Part shown: positions 35,179 to 45,607 of the stretch, piece by piece | Layout of the letters: each line of letters opens with the position of its first letter | Numbering within the stretch: position 1 is the stretch's first letter | NCBI GenBank assembly: GCA_017311185.1 | Contig: JAESUZ010002888.1 | Span: 1,116,001-1,180,000 of the forward strand | DNA: 64,000 nucleotides | Source: Proteles cristata cristata | Taxonomy: Eukaryota > Chordata > Mammalia > Carnivora > Hyaenidae | Direction: 5' to 3' | The notes under the pieces: generated by a model | Told to the model about the DNA's origin: nothing | Databases searched by the model: none | The model's input: only the letters and a program-made list of their open reading frames with translations | Position numbers and translations under genes: made by a program

Positions 35179-35420
35179 TGGGTGCCTGGGTGGCTCAGTC
35201 GGTTGAGTGTCTGACTTTGGCTCAGATCATGATCTCACAGTTCATGAGTTCGAGCCCCGTGTTGGGCTCTATGCTGACAGCTAGCTTGGAGCCTGGATCC
35301 TGCTTCCGATTCTGTGTCTCCCTCTCTCTCTGACCCTTCCCTGCTCATGCTGTCTCTCTCTCTCTCTATCTCTCTCTTTCTCAGAAATAAATAAAACATT
35401 AAAAAAAATTTTTTTTTTAT
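35179..35420 (+). mobile_element. SINEC, plus, with expanded CT tract
   Basis: Head TGGGTGCCTGGGTGGCTCAG, intact B box (GAGTTCGAGCCCC), a CT-rich body lengthened to CTCTCTCTCTCTATCTCTCTCTTTC, and tail AATAAATAAAACATTAAAAAAA followed by a T run. Possible degenerate duplication flanks (TTAAGAGAGTTAAT against TAAAGACAGTTACT). Confidence 0.95.
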
Positions 35421-35424
35421 AAAG

Positions 35425-36235
35425 ACAGTTACTGAGTACTTCTTTGGTCTCAGTACTTTAGATACTATGCTATGTAAGAAGAAGAAACACCAGTTCGTGG
35501 TAGTTTATGAGTTGTGAGAATGAGGGAAAAAAAGGACCTGGTATGACATCTACACTTCCTGCTTTGATAGCTGGGAGACAGAAGCACAACTTAATAAGAT
35601 GAAGAATATAAGAGGAACGATGTGTTAAGGATAGAAAGCAGATGCAGAAACTTTTAAAATATTTTTAGTGGCTGAAATGCTTATTTTCTTGCACTAAGAG
35701 TTGACGTTATCTAGCACAGAAGAAAAATCTCTAAGATTGCTATCTTTGTTAATACTTTGGAGGAAGAATGGCATACATGTTCACAGTAGAAAATAACAGA
35801 ACTTCATTGCTAACCTTTCTTTTAATCTTTGTGAAAATATGCCTTCTAGTGAAAATTATTCACCGACTGATATTAGAGAAATTCCTGAGAAATACCCTTC
35901 TCTGAATATTATGTGCCCTCAAAGTTTTCAGGTCCCTGGTGACATCTATAGTGACCATATAGATGTGTCAAGAGAAACCCCAAAGGGCTTATAAGGTTAT
36001 GTAATTTCTGTTATTAGACATAGAGGAGGTAGGTCAGCAAGTGAGTATTATTAGTTTCAACCATTTCCCACTTTGTTGCTATGGGACCAACAGTATGCTG
36101 GAGCTCTCTTGTCCTGGAGCTAATCGTTAAATCTTCAGTAATATTGTGACCAGGTGTTAATCCCAGGCATCACTGCCAAGTTAAATTCTATAAAGCCATA
36201 CCTAAGTAGTAAAATAATACACACTTAGAAACTCG
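35425..36235. other. unique non-coding DNA
   Basis: No repeat or gene recognised between the SINE and the DNA transposon. Confidence 0.5.
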
Positions 36236-36238
36236 TTA

Positions 36239-36480
36239 CAGTAAAACTTTGTTTTGCGAGCGTAATTCCTTCCAGAAACATGTTTGTTATCCAAAGCACT
36301 TGTATATCAAAGCGAATTTCAAGAGCCATTGGCTCAGCTGTGATTATGTGATGCTCAGCACCACGTACTACTCATATTGCAAGACATCGCTCGTTTATCA
36401 AGTTAAAATTTATTAGAAATGTTTGCTCATCTTGTGGAATGCTTGCAAAACAAGTTACTCGCAATCCAAGGTTTTACATG
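36239..36480. mobile_element. palindromic Tigger/Tc1-mariner-type MITE
   Basis: Left end CAGTAAAACTTTGTTTTGCGAG. The right end on the other strand reads CATGTAAAACCTTGGATTGCGAG, so the ends are terminal inverted repeats. Inner segments also pair (TCCAGAAACATGTTTGTTATCC against TGTTTTGCAAGCATTCC, and AGCACTTGTATATCAAAGCG). It sits after a TA (36237-36238) as expected for a TA-targeting transposase, with the right TA mutated to TT. At 242 bp it has no transposase gene, so it was mobilised in trans. The family name is uncertain. Confidence 0.72.
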
Positions 36481-36484
36481 TTTC

Positions 36485-37079
36485 TAAATTGTTTACAACA
36501 TTTTACTATTATCTAAGTTCTTGAGGGTATTTAATACCTTTTTGAACTTCACGATGGAAATACTATACAATGGCGTGCTACTCTTCATCTTTTCCCAATT
36601 CTTCATTTAATGGGATCATATTGGTAGCTCGTTATCAGTGATGGTGAGAGTATATCACTGATATTGGCAAATGCTATAACTCAAGTTTTATTTTTCCACT
36701 GACTGTTAGATATAAGGTTACAGAGAAAATGTTAATAACAGGTCAAATTTTAAAGCATGTTTTTCTGTAGCCATTATTGTAGAAGTAGCATAAAAAAATG
36801 AAGAGATATTCTTCTTATATTTGAAGACTATTATCCAATTTACCAGTGTTCATCACACATTTTTGATGTTTTGCTCTCATTTTACTGTCGAATAAAACAA
36901 AAACATCACCCGACATTCTTGTCAGAGCACCTTGCATCTATCACTTGCAGCCATATGTTGGCTACAGTACAACAAATTACAAAAATTAAGTAAAGCATCT
37001 GTGGAAATCAATTAATTCTATGGAATTTATACTAGAATACTGAATATTTTATCACTTATAAATTGGCAAATGCTACGTC
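36485..37079. other. unique non-coding DNA
   Basis: About 0.6 kb of AT-rich sequence between the palindromic transposon and the next SINE. No feature recognised. Confidence 0.5.
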
Positions 37080-37096
37080 AAGATCCTAGATATCAG

Positions 37097-37314
37097 GGGT
37101 TCCTGGGTGGCTCAGTTGGTTAAGCGTCTGACTTCAGCTCATGTCATGATCTCATGGTTCATGGGTTCAAGCCCCGCATTGGGCTCTATGATGATAGCTT
37201 GGAGCCTGGAGCCTGTTTCACATTCTGTGTCTCCCTCTCTCTCTCTCTCTGCCCCTCCCCCTGATCATGCTCGCTCTCACTCTCTCTCAAGAATAAACAT
37301 TAAAAAATATTTTT
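37097..37314 (+). mobile_element. SINEC, plus, well preserved
   Basis: Head GGGTTCCTGGGTGGCTCAG, body with a CT run, tail AAGAATAAACATTAAAAAA. A perfect duplication of 16-17 bp (37080-37096 and 37315-37331, AAGATCCTAGATATCAG). The 69-codon frame at 37107-37316 is SINE sequence, not a gene. Confidence 0.96.
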
Positions 37315-37337
37315 AAGATCCTAGATATCAGTAAAGT

Positions 37338-37341
<4 letters not shown>

Positions 37342-37384
<43 letters not shown>
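37342..37384. repeat. (AT)n microsatellite
   Basis: About 43 bp of uninterrupted AT alternation, 11 bp after the SINE duplication. Confidence 0.97.
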
Positions 37385-37387
<3 letters not shown>

Positions 37388-38580
37388 TATGCATGCAATT
37401 TTTTTCAATGAGTACCTGTTAAACAGCGCTGTCTCAGACATGAGACCAAGGGCTTTCCCACCTTCAAGGTACTGGAGGAGCAACATTTTGGGGCTACCTG
37501 GCTGCATCCTGAAATAATGTACTAAATATTTATGGAATATTCCCTCGCTTGGCAGTCATAATTCTAAACTGATGTACAGGAAGAAAATAAGATAGACAAT
37601 TAAAAATAAGAAATATATTATTTATTATGATTTTATTTATCCTATTATGTAACATAAAATTTTCTCCAGTCTAATTTACTTCTCAGAATTCAGGCTAGAA
37701 GAGTTACTTTGTGTTTAAATGGAATATTCAGTTTTCATTCATTTTTAACATGTCATCTCATTGGTCCTTATGAAATTTGTGAATTAATAGGAAAGTAGTA
37801 GTATCTTATGAGATGTAGCTGAGGATATAGAGGGGATACTGTGCAGGGATAACTTGCGTTCAGTGCTGCACAGCTATTCCTTGCCGGAGCTGAGAACAGA
37901 GCTTTGGAATTCCAGTGGATCTACCATTAAACACAGCCACTACCTCTCCAAATGGATTTTTCTTTTCAGTATAATTGCTTACTATGTGCTTGAAGCTTTA
38001 TTTCACTGTCCTAGGTGAGAAAAAAAAACAATGAATTAAAATCGTAATAGCAAATGACACTGGAGAAGGGAGACTTGCAATGTATTTCAGGAAGGGATTT
38101 TTTTTCTCTCTCTCTGTGTTTGGAATCCTGAATGACAGTTTTAAGATTGCTTTTTTCCTTAATTTATGTTGTGAGTTTCTTTTTATGATTATCAATGAGT
38201 TCTCACATGAGTATGCAATCATAATAAGAGTCAAACTCCAGCAATTTCCTGACAAGTTATAAAACAATAAAATACTCCTAAATGGTATATCACAGAAGAC
38301 GATATTTTTATACCAGAGGTGTGGTGACACCTATAAATCATGTAAGCATTCCTCCTGAGATTTCTGTTCTCGCTTGGAGAATCTAAAGGAAAAATGCATA
38401 GAGAAAGTGTTATCCAGAGAAAACAAATGTAACTATGGAGAAAATTAAAGATCCAGAAGTTTTATAATGCTTCTATAAGTTAGAGAAGATAATGCTTATC
38501 TGTCTCAATTCTTCTCTCCCATATTTATACCTTATCTATATAGTTACAATGGTCTGAGAACTTAGCCAATGAATAGCTGA
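37385..38580. other. unique non-coding DNA
   Basis: About 1.2 kb. The 110-codon minus frame at 37998-38330 has no recognisable domain, and its overlapping + frame is equally open, as expected by chance in AT-rich DNA. Confidence 0.5.
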
Positions 38581-38616
38581 TTGAGAATTATTTTGGCTTC
38601 TTGAGAATTATTTTGG
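38581..38616. repeat. 20-bp tandem duplication next to a SINE
   Basis: TTGAGAATTATTTTGG followed by CTTC is repeated directly (38581-38600, then 38601-38616), and the second copy runs into the SINE head. Confidence 0.9.
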
Positions 38617-38837
38617 GGGGCCTGGGTACACGGTTAAGCCTCTGACTTAGGCTCAGGTCATGATCTCACAGTCTGTGGGTTCCAGCTCTGTACTGGGCTC
38701 TGTGCTGACAGCTCCAAGCCTGGAGCCTGCTTCAGATTCTGCGTCTCCCTCTCTCTCTGCCCCTCCCCCACTCATACTCTGTCTCTCTCTCTCAAAATAA
38801 AATAAAGACATAAAAAAAAAGAAGAGTTTTAAAAAAA
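38616..38837 (+). mobile_element. SINEC, plus, internally deleted head
   Basis: GGGGGCCTGGGTACACGGTTAAG lacks part of the usual GTGGCTCAGTCG head, and the B box is mutated (GGGTTCCAGCTC). Body and tail (CTCAAAATAAAATAAAG) are typical. Approximate duplications GAATTATTTTG (38605-38615) and GAATTGTTTTC (38838-38848). Confidence 0.92.
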
Positions 38838-39127
38838 GAATTGTTTTCATTTAAATATACAATCTAAGCACAGGTTCAATATATTTGGTATCATATCCTA
38901 AAATGACCGCCTGAGGGAAGGGCTGGGTATAAAGTTGAAAACCTCAATGTCACCAGGTGAGCAGTGGTTAAAGAAGAAAAAAAAGTACCAGTTCTTACAA
39001 AGTACAACTCTGTTGTGCTTTTGAGCAGCTGGGCATTATTTACAAGTCCATTACCAACATAAAGCTGTCAGAATAGGCTCTCTATGGATATTTTTCCATC
39101 AAGAAATCCATCTGAGAAGGAGGGTGG

Positions 39128-39485
39128 GAGATGAAATCTCGCCATTTGCGACAATATGGAGGGAACTAGAGAGTGTTATGCTAAGTGAAATAAGTCAGTC
39201 AGTCAGACAAAGACAGAAAAGCACAGGTGAAGGGAAAGAAAAGTAAGATGCAAACAGAGAAGAGGGCGAACAATGAGACTCTTAAATACAGAGAACTGAG
39301 GGGTTGATGGGGGGGAGGGAAAGGGGGTGGGGAAAACGGGCTATGGGTGATGGGCACTGAGGAGGGCCCTTCCTGGGATGAGCATTGGGTGTTGTATGTA
39401 AATGATGACAGGGGACTCTACTCCAGAGGCCAAGTCTACACTGTATGTTAACTAACTTGACAAACAAACAACATACTGAAACAAG
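39128..39485 (+). mobile_element. carnivore L1 3' end, 5'-truncated
   Basis: The ORF2 terminus (GAAATCTCGCCATTTGCGAC, GAGAGTGTTATGCTAAGTG, GAAATAAGTCAGTCAG) is followed by a G-rich 3' UTR (39309-39332), TGGGATGAGCATTGGGTGTTG and TACACTGTATGTTAACTAAC. It differs from the 1.1-kb and 59-kb copies in the 3' UTR, so it is a different carnivore L1 subfamily. The 82-codon minus frame 39282-39530 is the antisense of this UTR. Confidence 0.88.
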
Positions 39486-39489
39486 ACTT

Positions 39490-40260
39490 AGAGAAAAAAA
39501 TAGTGCCTCCAAATCTCTTGTTTGGCTCATCTTAGCAGCTATGAGACAATAAGGACTTTCTAAACCCCTTTTCTTGACCTCAGGAGACTAAGAAGAAATA
39601 AATCACAAATGTATTGATTTCCAAGCACACAGTTTTGACCTCCAATCACTAACCTTAATTCTAAAAGACAAGTTCAAATTCACTGGACTCTGGGGTCAGT
39701 TCTGACTTCCTTACATCCCTGTGTGCCAACACTCCCGAAGGAACTAGTTTATCCGTGCCCGTATAATATATCCTTGAAAAAGCAGTCTTCTTAGGGCTTG
39801 CCAATTTATTTCTGCCTTGTAGTTACCCACCACATCCCACTGGCAGACAACACTGTTGGCCTGGGTGTAGATGAAAACGCCACTCCCACACATAAGAGAG
39901 GAAACTGTTACCTTACAGGCTAAGGCATTACAACCTTCCAGTCAGTCACAAAAAGCACAACATGACACAAACTATATTCATAATATAAAGGAATTTCATT
40001 AAAGAGGCAATTAAACACTTGTTTCATTTTTCAGAGCTTGTGTATTATTTATCTTTTGATAGTAAAAAGAAATCCTTCGGTATTAAAAATCTGTTTCCAA
40101 GCCATAATTTTATGAAACATTAGTGTTTTAATTTTGGGGATCTGCAATAAAACTGTTGCAAGTTTTACTTACATGTAAAAAGAAAAACATTTCCTTTCCC
40201 CCAGTGAGTTTCCCAATGTTACATAACTTTGGACAATAGGCATACTGTTAACATTTGTGG
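39490..40260. other. unique non-coding DNA
   Basis: About 0.8 kb with no repeat or coding feature that I can support. Confidence 0.5.
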
Positions 40261-40261
40261 T

Positions 40262-40455
40262 AAAAATAATAATTCCCATATATCAGGTATTATGACACAT
40301 GGTTTTTCATGATCTCACTTAATCTTCATGAAAATCTTCAAAATACATGTTGTGTGTTTTTTGAGATAGGGAGGCTGCGATGTGGGAAAGTTAAATATCT
40401 TGCTCAGGGGTGTAGAGCTTGTCCGTGTTGGAAATCTGCCTGATTCTACAGTTTC
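40262..40455 (-). mobile_element. MIR, minus
   Basis: ATATATCAGGTATTATGACACATGG, ATGATCTCACTTAATCTTCATG, GAGATAGGGAGGCTGCGATG, AAAGTTAAATATCTTGCTCAGGG follow the complement of MIR. The A/B box end is poorly kept. Confidence 0.72.
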
Positions 40456-41585
40456 TTTCATAGAAATTCCACTCATTTCCCATTAGGGTAGGAAAAGCAA
40501 TCCGGACAAAAGGAAAGTTCTTTTTTGTACAACCTGTGAAAATCTGAGTAATTTCATTGTGTCTGCTTATATGATTGAGAGTACACATTGTACTGTTTTC
40601 AGCCCCAAGACTGTCATTTTCGACCCAACAGTGACACCAAACGTTATGCTGGCCCTTTTTCCTGTTCTTTATGCTCTCACCTACCCTTACCTGAATGATT
40701 TACCTGTTCCCTCAAGTTGACATTATAAAATTTGATTCCATTTAGTTTATTTCATTTTGAACTACTGCACCTTGAGGGTCTTTAAAAAACACTAAAATAA
40801 CTTAATTTTATGCCAGTTAGAAATGTTACTCCTCATGACTGTGGCTGTACTTTGCCATCATTCACTCTCATTTACTAAGTCGGAAATGAGATTTTTTCCC
40901 TGTAGTTTAAATATTTTGATTGGGGCTCTCTGTACAAGGCATCCCCAAAAAATTTATTGAAAAAAAACTTAAAATAAAATACCCTATTTATTCAAAGACT
41001 TAAGGGGAAAAATTAAAAATATAATTCTAAGATTTGATTTTCTTGGCAGAGTCTATAAAGAGTTTAGGAGCCTGTACAATCTCTGATAATTCTGATTTGA
41101 AGCACTTGGGATTACATTTTTTTCTTAATTTCACTACTTTAAAAATTTACACCCTTTCCTTTCAATTTAAGATCTTCCCAGGTGGAGATTTTTCACTGAC
41201 TCTTAAATCCCCACAAACCTGCAGACTCTCAAACCTGCTGCTTTTCCAAACAGAACAAGACTGCTTTTTAAATATCATTTTAAAATCATTTTAAAGGCAC
41301 AGATCCTTTTTTCTCTTTAAAACAGCCCAAATATTACCAATACACACCACATATGTATCTGATTTCATTAACTCATCCCCAGAAACCTCAATCCTTTCTC
41401 CACCTGAGAAAAAATGATGAAGCTCATGTAAGTTCCTTACTGCTGACTTGTCTAATTTCCGCCTGTCACTAGCTTATAAGACAGGAATTCCTTAAAAGAA
41501 ATTATAGGTAACAGATGGAATGAGATTTAAATTTGGTTAATGTTAGAAAACATCTGAAACCATGAAATTTCAACTGCCATATATT
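40456..41585. other. unique non-coding DNA
   Basis: About 1.1 kb, AT-rich, with no recognised repeat. The 86-codon + frame at 41034-41294 is not recognisable. Confidence 0.5.
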
Positions 41586-41589
41586 CTCA

Positions 41590-41793
41590 GATGGAAAGAA
41601 AATCAGACAGATTGGTAAAGGGGCACAAAACTTAAGCCACAAGATGTAAGAGGTCTGAGGATCCAATGTAAAACATGGACCACAGTTGATAATACTACAT
41701 TGTATTACTGAAATTTGTTAAGAGAGTAGAATTTAAATGTCCTCACTGTCTCTCTCTCTCTCTCTACATACACACGCGCGCACACACACACAC

Positions 41794-41842
<49 letters not shown>

Positions 41843-41985
41843 TAAATAAGTGAGGTGATAAATGTGTTAGTTAACCGGATGGGAGGAATCCTTTCACAAC
41901 ATGTACGTATATCAAATCACCATGACATACACCTTAAATATGTTACAATTTTATGTGTCAATTATACCCTCAATAAAGCCGAAAG
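41590..41985 (+). mobile_element. old L1 3' UTR, interrupted by microsatellite growth
   Basis: ATAATACTACATTGTATTACTG, AAATTTGTTAAGAGAGTAG and TTTAAATGTCCTCAC lie before the simple repeats. GTGAGGTGATAAATGTGTTAG, ACGTATATCAAATCACCATG, ACACCTTAAATATGTTAC and TATACCCTCAATAAAGCC lie after. These are consecutive parts of the L1MA/L1MB 3' UTR, so the CT/CA repeat arose within the element. Confidence 0.85.
41749..41840. repeat. (CT)n then (CA)n compound microsatellite
   Basis: A CT run at about 41749-41764 is followed by about 70 bp of CA alternation to 41840, with a CGCGCG step near 41775 and one AAC interruption. Confidence 0.97.
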
Positions 41986-42955
41986 TAAAAGAAGAAATAG
42001 AAAGAATATCAGAATTGTCATTATAAAGTGTTTATCTCCCCTCTTGTTGGAAAGAACACTTTGAACACAACTTCACAGAGATACTTTGCACTGGCTTTTA
42101 TTACAAGGTTATAAACAAATTATAATTTAAATTAGTTAGAAATACGGGTAGTTTTACTCCAATTTTAGGAGATAAAAACAAAACAAGAAACATGCGGCCC
42201 ATCAGCAATTCAGTTGCCCTAAATCCCAAAAGTCAGGAAAACGTCAGTTTGAAATATTTTATTAATACAATGCTTCAGGAAGTTCTGCCCTTTATCTTAG
42301 GAAATACATTGGTAATTATGTTTTGCAAGAGCCCGAATAAATTTCAAAGACTGAATGAGTCATGCACAGTACAACGTTTATTAGAACTCTATTGACTGTA
42401 ACCTTTTGCACTTCGTAGTGAGTTTCTGAAAATTCATCGCTCTACAAAATGAAATTAAGCCTCATTTTTTTGGTTTGAGTTCCGGCAGGTACATAGCAAA
42501 GTACACAGTGAAGTAAAAGCTTTAAGTCAATAAGTATTCTGCCTACAGAAATAGGATTAAATTTCCCCAGCTTTCTCTTTTTCTGAGCGATTAGCTCTTC
42601 ACTTTACATTAAGTCATCGTATCTTAAATGTCGGGTTGTCTTAGTGGGTACAATAATGCTGAAAATATTTAGTGTAAATATGTATCTTAACTTGCGTATC
42701 ATGTGAATAAGTCCAGGTACGAATAAGGCCTGTCTCTCCTTAGTTAGCACAGGCCATAGTTCTTCTTTGAGCTTTTTAAAAAGCAGACAAAAATATTTTA
42801 GCAAGTGACTTACAGCTATATAAATTGGCATGTTAAACACACATATTTAAGAATTTGAATAAACAAATAAACTTCTTAGCTAACCATACTTATATGTCTA
42901 CTCCTAATAGTAAGGAAAACAAAAGCCAGACAGGCAATAGATGAGGAGAAGTAAT
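41986..42955. other. unique DNA retaining scattered CpG
   Basis: No repeat or exon recognised. Unlike most of the window, it keeps many CpGs at roughly regular intervals (for example TTCGTAGTG, TTCCGGCAGG, GAGCGATT, TGTCGGGTTG, TACGAATAAGG). Confidence 0.45.
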
Positions 42956-42956
42956 A

Positions 42957-43198
42957 ATATAATAGGCACTATAAATTGAATGCTTTCCATGGGCTTATCC
43001 CTGTGCTAAGCATTTTACATGTTTGATTGGATTTAATCTTCACAAGTAATTTATGACGTTGGTTCATCCCCTTTACATGAGGAAACCAAGATGTAGAGAA
43101 TTTCAGTTATTTGTCAAAGCGGCGCTGCATAGCTGGAGTCAAACCCAGGTCTGACTCGCCCTAAAGACCATGTAGTTACACCACTCTGTGTTATTATT
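42957..43198 (-). mobile_element. MIR, minus, nearly full length
   Basis: Complement of MIR in order: GTGCTAAGCATTTTACATG, ATTTAATCTTCACAAGTAAT, CCTTTACATGAGGAAACC, TGTCAAAGCGGCGCTGCATAG, GAGTCAAACCCAGGTCTGAC, ACCACTCTGTG. About 240 bp, one of the best MIRs here. Confidence 0.88.
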
Positions 43199-43346
43199 AC
43201 CCAGATAAGAGCAAAGTGTCGGACAGGAGAAAGATTGAACAGTGCTCAGGCCAACTTTAACAGAACTACCACATTATTGTTCAGTAAATCATTTTTTCCA
43301 GAATGGTCTCTGGATTTGAGAAATTCACAGAAGCCAATACAGACTT

Positions 43347-43793
43347 AATTTTTAAATTATTATTTTTATTTTAGAGAGAAAAAGAGGGTGTGTGAAGAGG
43401 GGAGAGGGGCAGAGAGAGAGATTAGAAAAATCCGGGGGCACTCTGGGTGGCTTAGTTGGTTAAATGTCTGAGTTCAGCTCAGGTTATGATCTCACTGTTC
43501 ATGAGTTTGAGCCCTGCGCTGGCCTCTGTGCTGATGGCTCAGAGCCTGGGGCTTGCTTTGGATTCTGTGTCTCCCTCTCTCTTTGCCCTTTGCCTGCTCA
43601 TGCTCTGTCTCTCTCTCAAAAATAAATAAACATTAAATAATAATAATAACAAATAATAAAAATCAATCAATCAATCAACCAATCTTAAGCAGGCTACATA
43701 CTTAGCATGGAGTCTGATGTGGGGCTTGATCCTATGACTCTGGGGTCATGACCTGTGCCTAAATCAAGAGCTGGATGCTTAACCAACTGAGCA
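43347..43793 (-). mobile_element. older SINEC, minus, split by a younger SINE
   Basis: The left piece (about 43347-43433) holds the T-rich tail and GA body. The right piece (43685-43793) resumes with CTTAAGCAGGCTACATAC, GGGGCTTGATCCTATGAC and CCAACTGAGCA. Joined, they match the SINE at 11189-11400. The head is lost after GAGCA. Confidence 0.9.
43434..43684 (+). mobile_element. SINEC, plus, nested inside an older SINE
   Basis: Head GGGGGCACTCTGGGTGGCTTAG, CT body, AATAAATAAACATTAAATAA tail that has grown into TAA and TCAA repeats (about 43625-43684). Inserted into the GA body of a minus-strand SINE, with AATC at both edges as the likely remaining duplication. Confidence 0.93.
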
Positions 43794-43799
43794 AGATTT

Positions 43800-44755
43800 T
43801 TATGTGAGCCATAATGGCTTAAAGTGGTAAATATCACACAAAATTGCCAACTACTAGAGATGAGTGGCCAAGGGATCAAGTGCACATATTTAAAATCATG
43901 CTTTAAATGATTTTTAACTGAAAATTGGGCGTAAAATGCTCAGATGGAAAAGAAAGGATCGTGCTTGGTATGGATGGCAAAATGACAGAGGAGAAGTTAC
44001 ACATGGACACACAGACACATGCTGGCTTATTTGCAAGACTGCCTCGAGAATAAACTACAACATGAGATACGAACTCGGGCATTATTATCGGTATATAATA
44101 TAGAAGCACAGTTGTCAGAGTGAATTTTCCCTTACTGAAAATACATACACACACTCACATAATAGTGAGGGGGATTTACACAGACCCTGGCAAAGTTTCA
44201 AAATCAGATTTTTATTTATCTGTCTTATTTGTGGACAGAAAAGTGTGACATGCTATTCAGCAGAGTTATTTGCCAGAAGCAAAGAACCAATAAACTGGAT
44301 GGAAAAAAAAAATGGAAAGGGGTTGGAAAGAAAGAGTACTTCACTGTTCATGACAAATGTTGATGCTCAAAAAAAATTTTTTTTTTAAATCCTTTCTTAA
44401 AATAGCTTTTATCAGGCAGCTATAGTCTTTTGAAAAGTAGAACTTTTCAGCTTTATAAAGGCATGAGTATTAACCAGGAGATCACAGATTGATGAGCAAA
44501 TTACTGTGAAGTTAAAATTGAATTTGAGGTGAAGTCTGAAAAAAGTTGCACCTAGAAATAAAACAATTAGTGTTTACCTAGATATTTTTAATTAAACATG
44601 TTAAATGATGTTATCACTTTCATATCATATTTATGTATTATGTGGATATATATTACTCTATTTTTTATAGAAAAATGAGTGAGTCCTGCATTAATTGATG
44701 CACTTCTGCTATCTGTTTTCTTGATAAAGCCTCAATTAGTAATCCTTGCACTTTA
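43800..44755. other. unique non-coding DNA
   Basis: About 0.95 kb. The only structural feature is an A8 T10 palindromic run near 44368-44386. Confidence 0.5.
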
Positions 44756-44756
44756 G

Positions 44757-44978
44757 AGTAGAGGTTCTCAAGCAAGGGAGATTTCTGCTGCCCAGAGGGT
44801 ATTTGGTAATATCTGAAAACATTTTTTTGTTGTTACAACTGGGCAAGGAGGTGCTATTGGCACCTAGTAAGTAGAGACTATGGATATTATTAAACATTCT
44901 ACAATGCACAGTACACCCTCCCACGAAAACAGAATTACCTGGCCCCAAAGGTCAATAGAACTGAGGTTGAGGAGCCAT
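44757..44978 (+). mobile_element. MER20 (hAT-Charlie)
   Basis: GTAGAGGTTCTCAAGCAAGG, GGGTATTTGGTAATATCTG, GTTGTTACAACTGGGCAAGG, TATTGGCACCTAGTAAGTAG, AAACATTCTACAATGCACAG and GTCAATAGAACTGAGGTTGAGG cover the element end to end. Second MER20 in the window, better preserved than the one at 26 kb. Confidence 0.88.
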
Positions 44979-44984
44979 GTTTTT

Positions 44985-45125
44985 CAGTAACGTAAGACTC
45001 ATCTGAGTAGCTTACTAAAAATACATTTTCTTGGGCACTGCTTCTTGTAGTTCTGGTCCTCAAGGGTAGATGCAGAATTCAGGAATCAATCCCAGATTAT
45101 TTTCCTCAGGTTACATGCCCCATCC
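44985..45125 (+). mobile_element. MER5-like hAT-Charlie fragment
   Basis: AAGACTCATCTGAGTAGCTTAC, AAAAATACATTTTCTTGGGC and ATGCAGAATTCAGGAATC resemble the MER5/MER58 group (CATCTGGGAGCTTATTAAAAATGCAGATTC...). Partial match. Confidence 0.45.
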
Positions 45126-45326
45126 CACATCACATTACCTTTTGACACACTCCAAACTAAGTACTCAGACACTTCAATCAGAGTCAAGTCAGTACTATCA
45201 CTTAACTCATAAAAATGGTGCCTAAATGGAATTGTCTATTTCACTAGGGCTGGTCATGCAACTACAAATTCTAGATGATTTTATTGAATTATATTTATAA
45301 ATATAGCTTTAGACAAGAAGAGAGGT

Positions 45327-45412
45327 ATCACTGGGAATTTGTTAGACTCTCAAGCCCCAGCTCAGAGCTACACACTCACAATCTGCTTTTTTTTGGTAAG
45401 AACCCTGGCTTT
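45327..45412 (+). mobile_element. MER5A-like fragment
   Basis: TATCACTGGGAATTTGTTAGAC, AAGCCCCAGCTCAGAGCTAC and CACAATCTGCTTTTTTTTGG correspond to the middle of MER5A. Short. Confidence 0.45.
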
Positions 45413-45607
45413 TATGAAGCTTTAAATGGAATAATCAATGGAAAATATTTAGATATAGTGTGTAGAATATTCAATCACTATTGTAAAGTGGTGGTCGTGA
45501 TGGTGGCAGTAATGATGACAATATAAATGGAACAGCAAGGAAAGACTGAAGACTGGAAATAATTAATGGAAAAAGGTTCCTAAGAAGAGATAAGAATCGA
45601 TCTAGGG

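Noticed and set aside
37998..38330. 110-codon minus open frame
   Set aside because: Overlaps an equally open frame on the other strand; no motif or coding bias seen.
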